Assembly (NCBI RefSeq): GCF_900172325.1 | Contig: NZ_FWFR01000001.1 | Span: forward strand, 1,938,335 to 2,002,334 | Direction of reading: 5' to 3' | DNA: 64,000 bases | From: Oceanibacterium hippocampi | GTDB taxonomy: Bacteria; Pseudomonadota; Alphaproteobacteria; Sneathiellales; Sneathiellaceae | Part shown: positions 61,292 to 64,000 of the stretch, one piece after another | Position numbering within the stretch: the first letter of the stretch is position 1 | How the letters are laid out: each line of letters begins with the position of its first letter | Made by a program: the position numbers and the translations under genes | Notes under the pieces: generated by a model | The model's input: the letters and a program-made list of their open reading frames with translations, nothing else | Database searches by the model: none | Told to the model about the DNA's origin: nothing

Positions 61292-61756
61292 ATGCGTTGT
61301 CCATTTTGCGGAAACGACGACACCCAGGTGAAGGATTCCAGGCCGACGGAGGACAATACCGCGATCCGCCGGCGCCGATCCTGTCTTGCCTGCGGGGCCC
61401 GCTTCACCACCTTCGAGCGGGTCCAGCTGCGCGAACTGACGGTGGTCAAGCGCAACAACCAGCGGGTGCCCTTCGACCGCGACAAGGTCGCGCGATCGGT
61501 CATGATCGCGACCCGCAAGCGTCCGGTCGATCCCGAGCGGGTCGAGCGCATGATCAACGGCATCGTGCGTCAGCTGGAGAGTTCCGGCGAAAGCGAGATC
61601 TCGTCGAAGAATGTCGGCGAGCTGATCATGGAAGGTCTCGCCAATCTCGATCCGGTGGCCTACGTGCGCTTTGCCTCGGTCTACAGGAACTTCCGCGAAG
61701 CCAAGGACTTCGAGACGTTCGTGGGCGGGCTGAGTGGCGACCCCGAGCAGAAGTAG
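61292..61756 (+). CDS. nrdR: Transcriptional repressor NrdR
   Basis: ATP/dATP-sensing repressor of ribonucleotide reductase genes. The 154-residue product has the zinc ribbon MRCPFCG with Cys3, Cys6 and CLACGARF with Cys31, Cys34, and the ATP-cone ([23 protein letters not shown] onwards to [13 protein letters not shown]). Length is normal. The start ATG 61292-61294 opens with the conserved MRCPFC. The ribD start GTG lies 23 bases inside its 3' end, so both genes are probably translated together. Confidence 0.97.
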   Translation: MRCPFCGNDDTQVKDSRPTEDNTAIRRRRSCLACGARFTTFERVQLRELTVVKRNNQRVPFDRDKVARSVMIATRKRPVDPERVERMINGIVRQLESSGESEISSKNVGELIMEGLANLDPVAYVRFASVYRNFREAKDFETFVGGLSGDPEQK

Positions 61757-62852
61757 CGCCCGCGACCCTGCCTTCATGGACCTGGCCCTGGGGCTTGCCG
61801 CGCGCGGCCTCGGGCAGGTCTGGCCCAATCCGGCGGTCGGCTGCGTGCTGGTCCGGGACGGTCGCGTCGTCGGCCGCGGCTGGACCCAGCCGGGTGGCCG
61901 CCCCCATGCCGAGACCGAGGCGCTTGCCCGCGCCGGCGATGCCGCGCGGGGCGCCACCGCCTATGTGACGCTCGAACCCTGCGCCCATCACGGCCGCACC
62001 GGGCCCTGCGCCGAGGCGCTAGCCCGGGCCGGGGTCGCCCGTGTCGTCCATGCCCTCCGCGACCCGGACCCCCGGGTCGACGGCGGCGGGGCGGCGCTGC
62101 TGCGGGCCGCCGGAATCGCGGTCGAGGAGGGCGTGGGAGAGGCCGCCGCGCGGCGCCTCAATGCCGGGTTCCTGAGCCGCCTCGGCCGGGGCCGCCCGCT
62201 CATCACGCTCAAGCTTGCGACCAGCCTCGACGGACGGATCGCCGCGGCCGGCGGCGAGAGCCGCTGGATCACCGGCCCGGCGGCACGGGCCCACGGCCAC
62301 GCACTCCGCGCCAGCCACGACGCGATCCTGGTCGGCGCCGGAACGGCCCGGGCCGACGATCCGTCGCTCGACTGCCGGCTGCCCGGCATGGCGGCGCGTT
62401 CGCCGCTCCGGATTGTCATCGCCGGCGCCGGCCCGCTCGACGGCGCGGCGAAACTTCGTGCCACGGCGGCCGAGCGTCCGACCTGGCTGATCGTTGCCGC
62501 GGGGGCCGAGGGCCGTTTCGCCGACTGGGCCGGCGCGGGGGCGGACCTGCTGCCGGTCGCCGCCGGCGCCGACGGCCGGCCCGATGCCGGCGCGGCGCTC
62601 GCCGCGCTCGGCCTGCGCGGCCTGACACGCCTGCTCGTCGAGGGTGGGGCCGGCCTTGCCGCGTCTCTGCTCCGGGCCGGGCTGGTCGATCGCCTGGCCT
62701 GCTACCGGGCGCCGATGCTGATCGGCGGGGACGGGCTCGCGGCAAGCGAAGCGCTCGGAATCGGCCGTCCCGGCGAGGCGCCGCGCTGGCGCCGGACCGG
62801 GCTTCGCGCGCTGGGCGACGATCTACTGGAAACTTTCGACGCAGCGGATTAA
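61734..62852 (+). CDS. ribD: Riboflavin biosynthesis deaminase/reductase RibD (GTG start)
   Basis: Bifunctional enzyme of the second and third steps of riboflavin synthesis. The 372-residue product has an N-terminal zinc deaminase domain, with His58-Ala-Glu60 in [10 protein letters not shown] and Cys83, Cys92 in [12 protein letters not shown], and a C-terminal NADPH reductase domain starting near 155 ([16 protein letters not shown]) with [17 protein letters not shown] and [14 protein letters not shown]. The GTG at 61734 gives the normal leader before [17 protein letters not shown] 61776 would trim the domain. It overlaps nrdR by 23 bp and precedes ribE by 10 bp. Confidence 0.95.
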   Translation: MATPSRSSARDPAFMDLALGLAARGLGQVWPNPAVGCVLVRDGRVVGRGWTQPGGRPHAETEALARAGDAARGATAYVTLEPCAHHGRTGPCAEALARAGVARVVHALRDPDPRVDGGGAALLRAAGIAVEEGVGEAAARRLNAGFLSRLGRGRPLITLKLATSLDGRIAAAGGESRWITGPAARAHGHALRASHDAILVGAGTARADDPSLDCRLPGMAARSPLRIVIAGAGPLDGAAKLRATAAERPTWLIVAAGAEGRFADWAGAGADLLPVAAGADGRPDAGAALAALGLRGLTRLLVEGGAGLAASLLRAGLVDRLACYRAPMLIGGDGLAASEALGIGRPGEAPRWRRTGLRALGDDLLETFDAAD

Positions 62853-62862
62853 GTAGGGCCCC

Positions 62863-63456
62863 ATGTTTACTGGCATCATTACCGATGTCGGGCGGGTGCG
62901 GGGGATCGAACGGAACGGCGACAGCCGGGTCACGATCGGCACCGCGTTCGACACCGACAGCATCGAACTCGGCGCCTCCATCGCCTGTTCCGGCGTCTGC
63001 CTGACCGTGGTCGGCAAGGGCGAGGACTGGTTCGCCGTGGACGTCTCGTCGGAAACCCTGCGCTGCACCGCGCTCGGCGCCTGGTCGGAGGGCAGCCCGG
63101 TCAACCTGGAACGGGCGCTGAAGGTCGGCGACGAGCTGGGCGGCCATGTCGTCACCGGCCATGTGGACGGCCTGGCGACGCTGGTCTCGCGCGAGCCGGA
63201 AGGCGGGTCGATCCGCCTGACCTTCGAGGCGCCGGCCGAACTCGCCCGTTATATCGCGCGGAAGGGCTCGGTCTGCCTCGACGGCGTGTCGCTGACCGTC
63301 AACGACGTCGACGGCGCCCGCTTCGGCATCAACATCATTCCCCATACCCAGTCGCGGACCACCTTCGGCGAGATCGCCGTCGGCGATACGGCGAACCTGG
63401 AAATCGACATCCTGGCGCGCTATGTCGCCCGGCTCGGCGAGGCGAACGGCGCATGA
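62863..63456 (+). CDS. ribE: Riboflavin synthase alpha subunit
   Basis: Dismutates two molecules of lumazine to riboflavin, the last step of the pathway. The 197-residue product is built of two lumazine-binding repeats: [12 protein letters not shown] with [11 protein letters not shown] in the first, and [15 protein letters not shown] with [13 protein letters not shown] and [12 protein letters not shown] in the second. Length and the MFTG start are diagnostic. Its last four bases (ATGA, 63453-63456) overlap the ribB start, so translation is coupled. No FMN riboswitch is seen in this run. Confidence 0.97.
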   Translation: MFTGIITDVGRVRGIERNGDSRVTIGTAFDTDSIELGASIACSGVCLTVVGKGEDWFAVDVSSETLRCTALGAWSEGSPVNLERALKVGDELGGHVVTGHVDGLATLVSREPEGGSIRLTFEAPAELARYIARKGSVCLDGVSLTVNDVDGARFGINIIPHTQSRTTFGEIAVGDTANLEIDILARYVARLGEANGA

Positions 63457-64000
63457 CGGCATACAGAGAGTTCCTGTCGCCTCCCGAGGAGATCATCGAG
63501 GATGCGCGGAACGGCCGGATGATCGTCCTCGTCGACGCGGAGGACCGCGAGAACGAGGGCGACCTCGTGATCCCGGCGCAGATGGCGACGCCGGAAGCGA
63601 TCAATTTCATGGCCAAGTACGGGCGCGGCCTGGTCTGCCTGGCGATGACGCGGGAACGGGTCGAGCAACTCGGCCTGCCGCTGATGGCGAAGGACAACAT
63701 GTCCCGCCACCAGACCGCCTTCACGATCTCGATCGAGGCCCGCGAGGGCGTGACCACCGGGATCTCGGCGGCCGACCGGGCGCGCACCATCGCCGTCGCG
63801 ATCGACGGCTCGCAGGGCGCCGAGGCGATCGCCACCCCCGGACATGTCTTTCCGCTGATGGCCCGTGACGGCGGCGTGCTGCGGCGGGCCGGCCATACCG
63901 AGGCGGCGGTCGACATCGCCCGCCTCGCCGGGCTGATCCCGGCCGGCGTGATCTGCGAGATCATGAACGACGACGGCACCATGGCGCGGCTGCCGGACCT
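63453..64000 (+). CDS. ribB: 3,4-dihydroxy-2-butanone-4-phosphate synthase (RibB or RibBA), partial
   Basis: Makes the four-carbon unit of riboflavin from ribulose 5-phosphate. The 182 residues visible cover nearly the whole synthase domain: the acidic active-site loop [10 protein letters not shown] at 28-37, [57 protein letters not shown] and [16 protein letters not shown]. In most alphaproteobacteria a GTP-cyclohydrolase-II-like domain follows in the same protein; the window ends before this can be seen. The region between ADRARTI and the PGHVF motif is [11 protein letters not shown], slightly unusual. It overlaps ribE by four bases. Confidence 0.95.
   Translation, partial: MTAYREFLSPPEEIIEDARNGRMIVLVDAEDRENEGDLVIPAQMATPEAINFMAKYGRGLVCLAMTRERVEQLGLPLMAKDNMSRHQTAFTISIEAREGVTTGISAADRARTIAVAIDGSQGAEAIATPGHVFPLMARDGGVLRRAGHTEAAVDIARLAGLIPAGVICEIMNDDGTMARLPD

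Overview
The window is a high-GC chromosomal segment of an alphaproteobacterium. Gene content and order resemble the Rhodospirillales and relatives: gatCAB next to ruvX and a pyrB-pyrC-plsY-dprA-topA run, glyA-nrdR-ribD-ribE-ribB, a liv transporter flanked by two short conserved proteins, a Mg-type HemB, MotA/MotB and a MucR/Ros regulator. No genus can be named from the sequence alone. No rRNA, tRNA, CRISPR array or insertion sequence was seen.

Layout. Positions 1-6333 (minus strand) hold topA (cut by the window edge), dprA, a disordered hypothetical protein, plsY, a dihydroorotase-like pyrC, pyrB and a Cys-motif protein. Positions 6334-8640 are a visibly AT-richer patch with a frameshifted small ORF coupled to a SIR2-domain gene, the clearest accessory element in the window. 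Positions 8645-10020 are an AEC permease and ruvX (minus). Positions 10129-13355 are gatCAB (plus). A SugE exporter (minus) and a long non-coding gap lead to recO, parC, an acyl-CoA ligase, marR with a large palindromic operator, and a DUF1398 protein (plus). Positions 20031-26349 (minus) hold a three-gene TRAP transporter, the N-end-rule transferase Bpt and an SLC13 permease. Positions 26546-35729 hold an amino-acid/amine oxidase, an RDD protein, an MFS permease, a hybrid histidine kinase tail-to-tail with motB-motA, a membrane-anchored methyltransferase and a flavin reductase.

From 35733 to 52840 the content is mainly amino-acid and acyl-CoA metabolism: threonine ammonia-lyase, a penicillin-acylase family hydrolase, a beta-hydroxyacid dehydrogenase, an ornithine-type decarboxylase, hemB, a valine-degradation trio (acyl-CoA dehydrogenase, 3-hydroxyisobutyryl-CoA hydrolase, mmsB), a DUF1330 protein, an enoyl-CoA hydratase, a divergent AraC/LysE pair, a threonine-synthase-like protein, a tyrosine phosphatase, glutaryl-CoA dehydrogenase and a RidA protein. 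Positions 52942-58864 are a branched-chain amino-acid ABC transporter operon closed by a strong terminator. Positions 58968-64000 carry mucR (minus), an AT-rich promoter region, then glyA, nrdR, ribD, ribE and the start of ribB.

The valine/acyl-CoA genes, liv importer, TRAP transporter (closest in motifs to alpha-keto-acid binders) and threonine enzymes fit a heterotroph living on amino and organic acids. The observations most worth a second look are the SIR2 gene with its broken coupled partner, the dihydroorotase lacking metal ligands, the MucR protein lacking zinc ligands, and the 42-bp marR palindrome.
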